A stretch of DNA of 42,501 nucleotides, taken from the NCBI RefSeq assembly GCF_000373985.1, contig NZ_KB893076.1, forward strand, positions 1 through 42,501, given 5' to 3'. Below are positions 1 to 7,939 of the stretch, piece by piece. Source of the DNA: Desulfobacter curvatus DSM 3379. Its GTDB lineage: Bacteria > Desulfobacterota > Desulfobacteria > Desulfobacterales > Desulfobacteraceae. Every line of letters begins with the position of its first letter. The first letter of the stretch is position 1. The translations under genes were made by a program, and so were the position numbers. The notes beneath the pieces were generated by a model. The model did not search any database and was not told the origin of the DNA. It saw only the letters and a program-made list of their open reading frames with translations.

Positions 1-1
1 T

Positions 2-286
2 GATGGACACACTGCGTATCAAACTTTTTGCGATGCTGAAAATTTTTCTCATGAGGTTGTTAATCTGAGTAAAGGTGGCAGAGTTAAAGGAGCTTTCCAC
101 CTCCAAAATGTCAATGCCTATCACAGCCGATTTAAAGGCTGGCTGCACCGATTCCACGGAGTTGCTACGAAATATTTACAAAATTATCTTGGATGGCGGC
201 GTTCACTTGAGCAGCGCCCAGGTATATTGCCAGAATCTTTGCTGAGTATCTCATTGGAGCAATTTCAACTATTAAAGGGAACATAG
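2..286 (+). mobile_element. IS1595/ISXO2-like transposase, C-terminal part
   Basis: The open frame enters from the left edge and ends at a TAG at 284-286, giving 94 residues of a protein C-terminus. It contains the segments NVNAYHSRFKGW, FHGVATKYL and NYLGWRRSLE. These match the end of the DDE-type transposase domain of the IS1595 (ISXO2-like) family, where an Asn-rich strand is followed by a Lys/Arg-rich helix and a YLxWR motif. The catalytic N-terminal part lies outside the window, so whether the gene is intact cannot be judged. No terminal inverted repeat was identified downstream. It sits at the border of the injection-system locus and is compatible with an island edge. Confidence 0.72.
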
Positions 287-302
287 CCATAAGTTTTTAA
301 TA

Positions 303-400
303 AAGGCTATGGGCCGTCCTTCGTCCCACAAAAGATAGTAAGAATTCAGTTGGTTGCTGGAGACTTTCTTATAGAACTCGCACTGATTCAGGGTGTTCCC
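303..400. repeat. Diverged repeat, copy A
   Basis: This stretch shares blocks in the same order with 602-717: GGCCGTCCTT, then CCCACAA followed by AAAGATAG, then CAGTTRGTTGCTGGAGACTT, then GGTGTTCC or GCGTTCC. Copy A lacks about 24 bases found in copy B between the first two blocks. Read on the reverse strand, both copies give the peptide KSPATN, but copy A has a stop directly after it, so it looks like a decayed copy. The function is unknown. It lies just downstream of the transposase fragment. Confidence 0.5.
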
Positions 401-528
401 ATGGCAATTTTGGAATTTTTCTTGCACAACAAATTGGAAATTGATACAAGTTTATATAGTTCATGCTTGCAGAGAACAATTCCGTCTGACTGGCTTTAAC
501 ACTGGATGAAATAGACTCCCGACGTGTT

Positions 529-756
529 TCATTTGGCTTTTCGGGCAATCATTTCACCCATTCCGACCTGAATTGAATATGCCTGCTTTTCTGCAATATA
601 ACGGCCATTGGCCGTCCTTGGTTTATCTACACCCAGGCTTTGGCCCACAACAAAGATAGAAAAAATCCAGTTAGTTGCTGGAGACTTTTTTATAAAAAAG
701 ACAAACAACGGCGTTCCGGTATCTGGTTTTCCATAGTTACACCATCCTTTTTCCAC
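529..756 (-). CDS. Small ORF of unknown function within repeat copy B
   Basis: A 75-residue reverse-strand frame starting MEKGWCNYGK. I do not recognise it. It contains a hydrophobic stretch (NWIFSIFVV) and a charged C-terminus. Its middle is the repeat element also present in decayed form at 303-400. No strong ribosome binding site was seen, and the upstream side is the promoter area of the eCIS train. It may be a remnant of a mobile or repeated gene rather than a working gene. Confidence 0.18.
   Translation of the reverse strand: MEKGWCNYGKPDTGTPLFVFFIKKSPATNWIFSIFVVGQSLGVDKPRTANGRYIAEKQAYSIQVGMGEMIARKAK
602..717. repeat. Diverged repeat, copy B
   Basis: The longer partner of the repeat at 303-400, in the same orientation. 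It contains a short imperfect palindrome, CCAGTTAGTTGCTGG, at 666-680. The remaining sequence from 287 to 832 holds nothing else I can support: no tRNA, no second transposase frame and no clear terminator. The two copies bracket about 200 bp of AT-rich sequence. Confidence 0.48.
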
Positions 757-832
757 AGGCTGACTGCCTGGAAGCGCCGTGCTTTTGGTCCATGGCAGAT
801 TTCTTGAATTTTATAATGAGAAAGGAACATCT

Positions 833-1201
833 ATGGAACAGACTTCATGGAATATCAGCTTGAACACATCCAGCGGGTTTACTTTGGGGGATACCGGCAA
901 AATTGATGTGGGTGCATCTACCAGCATCCCGGTGTCACTGGAGCCGGCCGAAACCGTGGATCTGGACTTGCAACTGGCAGATGCAGGCAAACTGAGCGTG
1001 TTGGGGATACGGTCCAGTCTATACGACGGCAAGGTCGAGGTGACCAGTAACGGCAATACCTACAAGCTTACCGGACCTCTGCTGCTGTTCGGTGATTTGA
1101 TCACCCGGTTCAGTTCGGACCTATCCACATTGAGCCTGGAGAACACGGATGCCGGCAAAACGGTAGAGCTTAAAATACTCATCGGTCGGATGCTGGTGTA
1201 A
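833..1201 (+). CDS. eCIS-associated beta-rich protein of unknown function
   Basis: 122 residues. The start is set at the ATG at 833 because an AAAGGAAC ribosome binding site lies just upstream; an earlier in-frame start at 779 has none. The sequence is rich in alternating hydrophobic, Ser/Thr and Gly residues (GFTLGDTGKIDVGAS, LDLDLQL, GKVEVTSNG) with almost no helix-forming runs, which suggests a beta-sandwich or fibre-like domain. There is no signal peptide and no cysteine. It is the first gene before the sheath, separated by a 74 bp AT-rich leader. The position suggests a structural or accessory particle protein, but I do not recognise the family. Confidence 0.6.
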   Translation: MEQTSWNISLNTSSGFTLGDTGKIDVGASTSIPVSLEPAETVDLDLQLADAGKLSVLGIRSSLYDGKVEVTSNGNTYKLTGPLLLFGDLITRFSSDLSTLSLENTDAGKTVELKILIGRMLV

Positions 1202-1205
1202 GAAT

Positions 1206-1246
1206 AAACGATTTTACAATCAACACAAAAAATAATTTTGTCGTTT
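1206..1246 (+). promoter_or_regulatory. AT-rich inverted repeat before the sheath gene
   Basis: Two nested inverted repeats lie in the leader between the small first gene and the sheath gene: AAACGA (1206-1211) with TCGTTT (1241-1246), and ACAAAA (1225-1230) with TTTTGT (1236-1241). They share base 1241, so they are alternative rather than simultaneous. A T-rich run follows. It could be a weak attenuator or an RNA-stabilising stem that helps the sheath be made in excess. An AAGGAGAT ribosome binding site follows at 1261, well placed for the ATG at 1276. Confidence 0.25.
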
Positions 1247-1275
1247 TTATTTAAGTTTACAAGGAGATATCCATT

Positions 1276-2790
1276 ATGCCTAGTTATTTGCATCCAGGCG
1301 TCTATGTGGAGGAAATCCCGAGCGGAGCCAGGCCCATAGAAGGTGTTGCCACGTCCACAGCCGCCTTTGTCGGTGTAACCCAGCGAAACAGCCGCCAAAG
1401 CGATCCGGTCCTGATCGGCAACATGAACGATTACCTGGATTTGTTTGGTCCGATTCTCACCTCGTCCGATGCCATGGGCCTTGCGGTCCAGGCCTTTTAC
1501 CAGAATGGCGGAAAGGCAGCCTACATCTGTTCGCTGTCCACGGACTCGGACACGGCCACACGGGATTTCGGGGACTTGACCGTCGATGCCAAGGGAGACG
1601 GCCCCTGGGGGAATCATCTTTATATCCGGATCACCCGGGTCGGTGCCGATGATTTTGACATGGAAGTGGGCGCCAGAAATGAAGACGGAACCTTTTACAC
1701 CCTGGAATCTGCCTATGAAAAGCTGTCCTTGGACCCCACCGACGACATGTATGCAGAAGGTGTGGTGAATGAAGCCTCTTCCCTGATCGAAGTATCTGTC
1801 GGGGGCGTGACCCTGCCCACAGTGACTGACAATGACGGAGACGGGGACGGCAATGATGACGGTCTGGCCCTGGAGCACGGTGAACAGACCGCGCCTTCGA
1901 ATACCGACTATTCAACATTTTACGAAGAGACGCTTAGAAAATACCGGGATGTCAGCATCATTGTCTTACCGGGAGAAAACTGGGCTGCCGACGGCAGCGG
2001 TAACCCCATTATTGACGCCACCCGGTCACATTGCGAAAAGGAGAAAAACAGGGTCGTTATTCTTGACCCGCCGTCAACCCTGGAACTTAAGACGTCAAAT
2101 ACGGTTTCAGACATGTCCCTGCCCACCTCCACTTATACGGTCCTGTACTATCCTTGGGTGGGCATGTCCAATCCATTGTATCACCGGGACAGAAATCCCA
2201 ATGCGGCTGCCACGGTGAATGTGGCGCCTTCGGCCATTGCCGCGGGCATGTGGGCAAAAATCGACGGCAAGCGCGGGGTCTGGAAGGCACCGGCAGGCGT
2301 GGAAACCCAGCTGACCGGGGCCTCCTCCCTGGCGTTCAAGGTGGACAACCTGGAACAGGACCAGCTTAATCCCGTGGGCGTGAACTGCATCCGCAACCTG
2401 CCCGGTTATGGAACGGTGATCTGGGGTGCCCGGACCCTTGCCACAAAAGCGGATCCGGAATGGCGGTATGTTCCTGTGCGGCGAACGGCGATATTCATTG
2501 AGGAAAGTATCTACCAGAACATCCAGTGGGCAGTATTCGAACCCAATGATGCCCCCCTCTGGAGTTCACTTCGAGCCAACATCGGTGCCTTCATGAACGG
2601 GTTGTTCCGGGCCGGCGCTTTCCAGGGACAGAAGGCAAGTGATGCCTATTTCGTGCGCTGCGGTTTAGGAGATACCATGACCCAGGGGGACATCGACCGG
2701 GGCCAGGTGATTGTGCTGGTAGGGTTTGCCCCGCTTAAACCTGCAGAATTCGTTATTGTCCGCATCCAGCAGAAGGTCGGTGAAGAGTAA
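1276..2790 (+). CDS. eCIS contractile sheath protein (Afp2-4 / phage tail sheath family)
   Basis: A 504-residue protein that forms the contractile outer sheath of the injection particle. The N-terminus PGVYVEEIPSG followed by an I-G-V-A-T-S-T-A-A-F-V-G stretch is the hallmark of phage and eCIS sheath proteins. The C-terminal third holds the conserved sheath core with NLPGYGTVIWGARTL, YVPVRRTAIFIEESI and a terminal beta-strand (FVIVRIQQKVGE), used in these families to link subunits. The middle, roughly residues 100-230, is a more variable domain with an acidic DNDGDGDGNDDG stretch that could bind calcium. Strong ribosome binding site AAGGAGAT. This is the only sheath gene here, whereas Afp and PVC loci have several sheath paralogues. 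The tube gene follows 32 bp later. Confidence 0.95.
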   Translation: MPSYLHPGVYVEEIPSGARPIEGVATSTAAFVGVTQRNSRQSDPVLIGNMNDYLDLFGPILTSSDAMGLAVQAFYQNGGKAAYICSLSTDSDTATRDFGDLTVDAKGDGPWGNHLYIRITRVGADDFDMEVGARNEDGTFYTLESAYEKLSLDPTDDMYAEGVVNEASSLIEVSVGGVTLPTVTDNDGDGDGNDDGLALEHGEQTAPSNTDYSTFYEETLRKYRDVSIIVLPGENWAADGSGNPIIDATRSHCEKEKNRVVILDPPSTLELKTSNTVSDMSLPTSTYTVLYYPWVGMSNPLYHRDRNPNAAATVNVAPSAIAAGMWAKIDGKRGVWKAPAGVETQLTGASSLAFKVDNLEQDQLNPVGVNCIRNLPGYGTVIWGARTLATKADPEWRYVPVRRTAIFIEESIYQNIQWAVFEPNDAPLWSSLRANIGAFMNGLFRAGAFQGQKASDAYFVRCGLGDTMTQGDIDRGQVIVLVGFAPLKPAEFVIVRIQQKVGEE

Positions 2791-2822
2791 ACAAATAAAA
2801 GAAAAGGTTAAGGAGAACAAAT

Positions 2823-3332
2823 ATGGCAGCCCCAACGTTTGCGGTGAATGCCCATCGTTTCGATCCCTACAGGACGTTTAAATTTCAATGCCTGATTGAC
2901 GGCCGACCGGTGGCCGGTCTACAGAAAATGACGGCACTGAAAAAAACAACAGAGCAGGTCAAGTGGCGTTCGGCAGGAGATCCATCCCACCAAAGAGTCA
3001 TCCCCGGCGGGACATCCTATGAGCCCGTCACTCTGGAACAGGGATTAACCCATGATCCCGTGTTTGAAGAGTGGGCCAATCTGGTCAACAATATCCAGGG
3101 AGACGGCGGTATCTCTTTAGTAAATTATCGAAAGGACATCGTGATCAATGTGCTTAACCTCCAGGGTGCCGTGGCCATGTCCTACCGGCTGTACCGCGCC
3201 TGGGTATCGGAGTTCCAGGCGCTTCCGGATTTTGATTCCAACAGCATGAACACCGTGGGCATACAGAGCATCACCCTGCAGCATGAAGGATGGGAAAGGG
3301 ATACGGCCGTTACCGAACCTACGGAATCCTAA
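2823..3332 (+). CDS. eCIS inner tube protein (Afp1/5-like, phage tail tube family)
   Basis: A 169-residue protein of the T4 gp19-like tube family. It would polymerise as hexameric rings into the rigid tube that carries the payload. The N-terminus HRFDPYRTFKFQCLIDG, then GLQKMTALKKTTEQVKWRSAGD, GGTSYEPVTLEQGLTHD and the C-terminal ITLQHEGWERD follow the usual order in eCIS tube proteins, and the length is normal. AAGGAG lies 7 bp upstream of the ATG. It lies directly after the sheath gene, the standard order. Only one canonical tube gene is present; the adaptor ring role of Afp5 may be filled by this protein or by the Afp7-like protein at 7936. Confidence 0.94.
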   Translation: MAAPTFAVNAHRFDPYRTFKFQCLIDGRPVAGLQKMTALKKTTEQVKWRSAGDPSHQRVIPGGTSYEPVTLEQGLTHDPVFEEWANLVNNIQGDGGISLVNYRKDIVINVLNLQGAVAMSYRLYRAWVSEFQALPDFDSNSMNTVGIQSITLQHEGWERDTAVTEPTES

Positions 3333-3338
3333 AGGCCC

Positions 3339-4181
3339 ATGGTTTGCATAGAACTGCCGGGAGGGTTGTTGCTGGACGGTGAACGGCGCCGGGATTGTTT
3401 GTTGCGCCCCATTACCGGCCGGCTTGAAAGAGAAGTTGCCGAAAGTGGCCGCGGGATTCAAAGCCTTGCTGAACAGGTCACCCGGATTTTGACCCATGCC
3501 GTGGAACGTATTGCGGGCCAAAAAGTTAGCAAAGATCGGGTAAGGCAGTTATGCAGTGGGGACAGGGAGTTTTTGATGCTTCAACTGCAAAGTGCTCTGC
3601 ATCCCGGGCCCCGGTGGCTAACCCGGACGTGCCGGGGATGCAGGGAACCGGTGCAGTTTCAGCTGAAGGCCGACCAGATCCCGGTCAAACCGGCGGGTCG
3701 GCAATTTCCGAAAGCTGAAGTCCTTTTGAGTATCGGCAAGGTCGATATCCGGGTTCCCAACGGCGGCGATGAAGAGGCTGTGGCCGGCAGCGCCCGTGAT
3801 CCGGAATCTGCTCTGAAAATTCTGGTACGGCGCTTGGTATCAGTGGGGCAGGAACCGGTGGATGCGGATACGTTAAGCAGGGAAGATCAACTGCAGATTG
3901 ACCGGACACTGGATGAAATGAGCCCCCAAGCAGGGCAGAGGATTACCACCACCTGTCCCTACTGTGAATTGAACCAGGATCTGCCTATTGACCATTACGG
4001 CTGGATAACAGAGCCGGGAAGGGGCCTGGATCAAGAAATTCACACGATAGCGTTTCATTACCATTGGTCGGAAAATGATATTTTATCCCTGCCCAGCAGA
4101 CGGCGCAAAACCTACATCCAGCTGATTGAACAAAGCCTTGGCATGCATCCGGGATCAAAGGACAGGCAGAAACTTTGGTAA
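3339..4181 (+). CDS. T4 gp26/gp51-like baseplate assembly chaperone, putative
   Basis: 280 residues. It begins ELPGGLLLDGERRRDCLLRP and ends with AFHYHWSENDILSLPSRRR, both patterns seen in eCIS proteins related to the T4 baseplate hub assembly chaperones. Two CxxC pairs, Cys98/Cys101 (TCRGC) and Cys206/Cys209 (TCPYC), probably form one zinc site. In T4 such proteins help build the hub and are not part of the final tail. Only 6 bp separate it from the tube gene, so translation is probably coupled. The assignment rests on pattern and position, so the chaperone role is moderately sure; that it is a standard eCIS component is more certain. Confidence 0.68.
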   Translation: MVCIELPGGLLLDGERRRDCLLRPITGRLEREVAESGRGIQSLAEQVTRILTHAVERIAGQKVSKDRVRQLCSGDREFLMLQLQSALHPGPRWLTRTCRGCREPVQFQLKADQIPVKPAGRQFPKAEVLLSIGKVDIRVPNGGDEEAVAGSARDPESALKILVRRLVSVGQEPVDADTLSREDQLQIDRTLDEMSPQAGQRITTTCPYCELNQDLPIDHYGWITEPGRGLDQEIHTIAFHYHWSENDILSLPSRRRKTYIQLIEQSLGMHPGSKDRQKLW

Positions 4182-4200
4182 AAATATGGAATGAAACTTC

Positions 4201-5154
4201 ATGAGTTTTTTGAAAACATATATCCATTATATTATGCAGCCGGCAAAACAGTTGTCCGAATCCGGCAGCCTGGGAAGTTTCTTGCCGGATCTGCATCAAC
4301 CGATCCGGGACGATGCCCCTGCGGCTCGAAAGAGTGAATCGGGAAAACATTCGTTCCTGTCCTCTAATGAACAGGCCCCAGCCGGTCAGTTGGATGAACG
4401 TCCGGTCCTTTTTTCCGAAAAAAGTCACGCCTTAGTCTCACCTATAACCGAACCCAGTGCATCTGAAATCCGGTTTTCCAACGATTCTCTGCCGGAAAAA
4501 GAATTTATCGCTGTATCAGGGGTTGCGTTCCGGCCGTTGACGTCCGGTATCGATGCCTCTGAGACTTTAAAGGAAACGGAAAGCCCGGGAGCAAACCAGG
4601 AAGTTCGGCAGCGGCCTGTTAAAATTTTTAAAACAAATTTTGCCGGTGATATCTCCGGGACAGATGATTCGAACCGGGAGGAGCCAATGGGTCCGGTAAA
4701 AAATCCGGAAATCCGGAATGATCCTGATTTGGCAAGCCGGTCGGACCTAGAAATGCATGAAACAGGTGAGTTCGAAGATGCAAGCCGGAATCCGGATTTG
4801 GTTCCGGAGCCTGTCCGGCCGATGAAATTTATAAATAAAAATTCAGGCAAAAACCCCGAAAGAAGTATCCCGCAGAAAAAAACGAGTCCGATTGAACAAC
4901 AAAATAGCGTCAACGAAAGCACAGCTCGGGTTGAAGTGTCGGACCACCGCCTGGAAAAAATATTTCCCCACCAGGCAGAACCCGCTCACAACAGTCTGTC
5001 CAAAACTGTGCAGCCGGCCCGGGAAGTTCCCCAGGTGCGCATCGGGCACATCAATGTGCTGGTGGAAGACCGGTCGAAAACCAATGTCCGGCCGGGGCAG
5101 GGCAGGGTGGCGGCTGCGCCGCCGCCAAATACTTTTGGATTGAAAGGGGTATAA
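4201..5154 (+). CDS. Long disordered eCIS protein with conserved C-terminal tail
   Basis: 317 residues, mostly low-complexity and rich in Ser, Pro, Glu, Asn and Arg, with no predicted fold from about residue 20 to 270. The C-terminus is different: VPQVRIGHINVLVEDRS followed by a proline-rich AAAPPPNTFG. A short VRIGxIxV strand of this type recurs in proteins encoded just before the DUF4255 cap gene in eCIS loci (from memory, not searched). The function is unknown. Because no tape-measure protein is recognisable elsewhere, this is one weak candidate, although tape measures are usually helical. The gene ends 1 bp before the cap gene starts, so the two products are probably made together. Confidence 0.6.
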   Translation: MSFLKTYIHYIMQPAKQLSESGSLGSFLPDLHQPIRDDAPAARKSESGKHSFLSSNEQAPAGQLDERPVLFSEKSHALVSPITEPSASEIRFSNDSLPEKEFIAVSGVAFRPLTSGIDASETLKETESPGANQEVRQRPVKIFKTNFAGDISGTDDSNREEPMGPVKNPEIRNDPDLASRSDLEMHETGEFEDASRNPDLVPEPVRPMKFINKNSGKNPERSIPQKKTSPIEQQNSVNESTARVEVSDHRLEKIFPHQAEPAHNSLSKTVQPAREVPQVRIGHINVLVEDRSKTNVRPGQGRVAAAPPPNTFGLKGV

Positions 5155-5155
5155 A

Positions 5156-6340
5156 ATGGCTTTACCCACATCTTCTCTGGCAAGGATCTGCGACGTTATC
5201 CGGGGGCACGTCGAAACCTTAGGCCTGGAAACCACCCCGGTCGACTGGGATGTTTCCGTTACCATCGGGGCGCCCGGGGTCAATCTTGCTTCTAAACATT
5301 CAAAAAATACCTTGAATCTGTTTTTTTATCGTTTTGAGCCCTTTGGCTTTGATGCGGATGCCCGGCCAGGAGATGTCCAGTGGTTGAAAACCGTCTGTTT
5401 TATTACGGCCTTTGGTATTGATGAGGACGGCGATGATGACGGTGAAATTGATTTTTCAGCCGGGGTCAATGAACTGCGTATGCTGTCCCAGGTCATGCGG
5501 CTGTTCCAGGAGCAGCCCGTTATGCTCATTGGGGGAGACGACACCGGAGAACTGTGGCACATCCAGTTTATTCCCCGCCCGCTGGCCGATGATCAGATCA
5601 ACCAGATCTGGTCATCCCAGGGGGATACCATCTATCGTCCTTCCGTGGTCTACGAGATTGCCCTGGCACCTGTGGAGCCTAATGAACCTGCGGCTCAAGC
5701 CGCCCGCGTCGCCTCCATCGGCGTGGACGCCGGTGGGGATATTGAAAATCGTTTCCGGTCCTGGCCGGGAGACCGGCAACCCCTTTTCCCGGCAGCCTCA
5801 TCCATCACTGTTGACACCCAAAATCCCCAGTGGGCTCCTGCTGCGGTCATGGTGACCGGTGGGGCCGGGAGTCGGACCGCCCATTTAAGCCTTACCTTTG
5901 AAGTAACGGACGGTGCCGGGGATGAGGCGGATTTCAGTGATTTCCCGGAAATTGATATCTGGATTGCCGGAGATACCGCCAGAACAGGGGACCTTTATAT
6001 TGTGGGCCAGCTTTTTCAAAATCCTGAACCGGATCAGAACAGCGGCAAATGGTCCCAGATTGATACCATTGATGAAATTACCGCTGATGCCCAAGTTTTG
6101 GATATGGATGCGCTGCCGGACCCAAAGCCTGCCGCCGGTGCTGCCATCTTTACGCTGGCCGAAACCCATCTGACAGGACTGGATAAAACCTGCCGCAACT
6201 GGCAGGTACAGCTGTTCGTGGAGCGGCGCATTCAGCTGGACCCAATGACAAATGCGTGGGTAGATGTCAGTGACCCGGCAGCCGGGCTGCACATCCGGAG
6301 CAACCCGTTGCTGATTACCATTACAAGGGATGTGCCATAA
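5156..6340 (+). CDS. eCIS cap / tail terminator, DUF4255 protein (Afp16-like)
   Basis: 394 residues. The N-terminal ~190 residues match the DUF4255 (Pvc16/Afp16 N-terminal) family: a start with ICDVIRGHVETLG, then NTLNLFFYRFEPFG and a WLKTVCFITAFG strand. In Afp and PVC this protein forms the ring that ends the sheath and tube at the distal side and fixes particle length. This copy has about 180 extra C-terminal residues with beta-rich repeats (HLSLTFEV, DIWIAGDTARTGDLYIVGQL), so it may form a larger cap with an extra sandwich domain. The start codon is 1 bp after the previous stop, and its stop overlaps the start of the ATPase gene (TAATG). Confidence 0.88.
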   Translation: MALPTSSLARICDVIRGHVETLGLETTPVDWDVSVTIGAPGVNLASKHSKNTLNLFFYRFEPFGFDADARPGDVQWLKTVCFITAFGIDEDGDDDGEIDFSAGVNELRMLSQVMRLFQEQPVMLIGGDDTGELWHIQFIPRPLADDQINQIWSSQGDTIYRPSVVYEIALAPVEPNEPAAQAARVASIGVDAGGDIENRFRSWPGDRQPLFPAASSITVDTQNPQWAPAAVMVTGGAGSRTAHLSLTFEVTDGAGDEADFSDFPEIDIWIAGDTARTGDLYIVGQLFQNPEPDQNSGKWSQIDTIDEITADAQVLDMDALPDPKPAAGAAIFTLAETHLTGLDKTCRNWQVQLFVERRIQLDPMTNAWVDVSDPAAGLHIRSNPLLITITRDVP

Positions 6341-7680
6341 TGTCGGCCGTGCTGGAAATGATGCCCTATGCGGGGCTGTCCAGGGAGTGGAAAAGGATTG
6401 AAATCCTTTGTCTGTGCCTGGTGGAGTCCCGGGCCGGCAGACAGCCTTCCCCGGATTTGATTCAAGAACTTAAAGAAATCCAGCACCATATCCAATGCCT
6501 GCGCAAAGAGCAGGTTGCCTGGAGCCGGGCAGGCGCCGAAAATCTCCCGGACCTGGCACTGGATCTTTTGGCCGGGATTTATGCCCCTGCGTTGGATCCC
6601 AACGTGGCACTGCTCTACCAGGACCTGCAGCAGGGGCGAAGCGATGTTACTTCCCTTGCCTTTTTATACCGCCTGCTGGCGTTCAGCACCGGGGATTACG
6701 CCGCAGCCCGGCACCTGGTGGATGCGCAAGGGGAACTTAGGGTCCGTGGACTGATAGAAACAGAAGGGTATGGCCCCATGATGCAGCTCAAACCTCATCC
6801 TGCAAAACTTGCCTTTCTGTCCGGTCTTTCGGAACAATCGTTGCATCTGCCCGGCGCCGTATCCGTCACGCTGGATGCCGGATGGGAAGATCTCATTCTT
6901 CCCGCACCCCAGAAAAAGATGCTCAAGGAGTATCTGCTGTGGATCCACTATGCAGACCGTGTGACAAAGGAATGGGAAGCAAGACCGTTGGGCGGCCCCA
7001 TTGCGCTTTTCAGCGGTTCGTCCGGAACAGGGAAAACCTTTGCCGCCAGCGTCATTGCCAATGATCTGGGCTGGGCCCTGCATCGGGTGGACCTGGGGGT
7101 TTTGGTCAGCAAGTACATCGGGGAAACCGAGAAAAATTTGAATGCGCTGTTTGACGCGGCCCAAGACCGGAAGGTCCTGCTGCAGTTTGACGAAGTCGAT
7201 GCGCTGATGGGAAAACGAGGCGACGTAAAAGAGGCCCGGGACCGGTACGCGAACATGGAGGTCAGCCATCTGCTGTCCCGGATCGAACAGCACCGGGGCC
7301 CATGCATCCTGACCACCAACCTGAGCAAGCACATTGACCCGGCTTTCCAGCGGCGCTTCCATTTTGTTATTACATTTCCCCGGCCGGATGCCGAACAGCG
7401 TCTGGCCCTGTGGAAGTGCCTGATTCCGAAAAAAGCCCCCCTTTCCAAGTCCCTTGATCTTCAATTGGCAGCCGATGCCGTTCCCCTGTCCGGCGGGGAA
7501 ATTTTAAATGCGGCCATCCATGCCTCGGTTCTGGCCGCATCAGAGGAAAAACCCATTGATATGGCACATATCAGCTCCGGTGTCTGGCGGGTGCTTCAAA
7601 AAACGGACGGTAGTACACGAAAGAATAAACTGCGTGAGCTGGCTCAGCACCTGCCCGAAACCGTATTAAAGGGAGAATAA
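6340..7680 (+). CDS. eCIS AAA+ ATPase (Afp15/Pvc15-like)
   Basis: A 446-residue AAA+ ATPase. Walker A is GSSGTGKT (residues 226-233), Walker B is LLQFDE (280-285), and a sensor strand ILTTNL is followed by the arginine-rich DPAFQRRF segment that should hold the arginine finger. About 190 N-terminal residues form a helical family-specific domain. Pvc15 in Photorhabdus is required for loading or keeping the payload in the particle, so this protein is a good candidate to handle the DUF4157 proteins encoded downstream. It overlaps the cap gene by one base and is followed 1 bp later by a small gene, so it lies in the same operon. Confidence 0.92.
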   Translation: MSAVLEMMPYAGLSREWKRIEILCLCLVESRAGRQPSPDLIQELKEIQHHIQCLRKEQVAWSRAGAENLPDLALDLLAGIYAPALDPNVALLYQDLQQGRSDVTSLAFLYRLLAFSTGDYAAARHLVDAQGELRVRGLIETEGYGPMMQLKPHPAKLAFLSGLSEQSLHLPGAVSVTLDAGWEDLILPAPQKKMLKEYLLWIHYADRVTKEWEARPLGGPIALFSGSSGTGKTFAASVIANDLGWALHRVDLGVLVSKYIGETEKNLNALFDAAQDRKVLLQFDEVDALMGKRGDVKEARDRYANMEVSHLLSRIEQHRGPCILTTNLSKHIDPAFQRRFHFVITFPRPDAEQRLALWKCLIPKKAPLSKSLDLQLAADAVPLSGGEILNAAIHASVLAASEEKPIDMAHISSGVWRVLQKTDGSTRKNKLRELAQHLPETVLKGE

Positions 7681-7681
7681 C

Positions 7682-7939
7682 ATGAATTCACAACCGGTAA
7701 TAATTGATCAAATGACCCTGCACTTAAATAAAGGCTGGCAGGGAGATCCGGTTTATCTGGCCCGAAAAATTGCCGAACAGGTCCAGGCGCATGCATCCGG
7801 GCTGACATCGACAGAAAATCTGGATGTAAAAGTACAGGGCAATTTTTCCGGCAATGCCGCAAGGGCAGGGCAGGAATTGTCCAAACGTCTGGCGTCTATC
7901 ACTCATTCAGCCTCGACGTTCAGGAGAGATGAAATATGA
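7682..7939 (+). CDS. Small eCIS-associated protein of unknown function
   Basis: 85 residues, starting MNSQPVIIDQMTLHL. The pattern IDQMTLHLNKG, then PVYLARKIAEQVQ, then VKVQGNF, suggests a short beta-alpha-beta fold. Small proteins with an early xLxLHL strand often sit between the ATPase and the Afp7-like gene in eCIS loci (from memory). No catalytic motif, cysteine, signal peptide or membrane segment is visible. The stop overlaps the next start by 4 bp (ATGA), which argues for coordinated expression with the baseplate genes. Confidence 0.7.
   Translation: MNSQPVIIDQMTLHLNKGWQGDPVYLARKIAEQVQAHASGLTSTENLDVKVQGNFSGNAARAGQELSKRLASITHSASTFRRDEI

Noticed and set aside
812..817. TATAAT sequence upstream of the first eCIS gene
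   Set aside because: It is a perfect -10 hexamer but lies only 15 bp before the ATG, leaving no room for the ribosome binding site in the transcript, and no good -35 hexamer lies at the right distance.
1060..1878. 272-residue reverse-strand open frame opposite the first eCIS gene and the sheath gene
   Set aside because: It is an antisense shadow of the sheath gene with no ribosome binding site and low-complexity, shadow-like composition; the forward sheath reading is certain.
6664..7464. 266-residue reverse frame inside the ATPase gene
   Set aside because: The AAA+ motifs on the forward strand are unambiguous and the reverse frame shows no family pattern.
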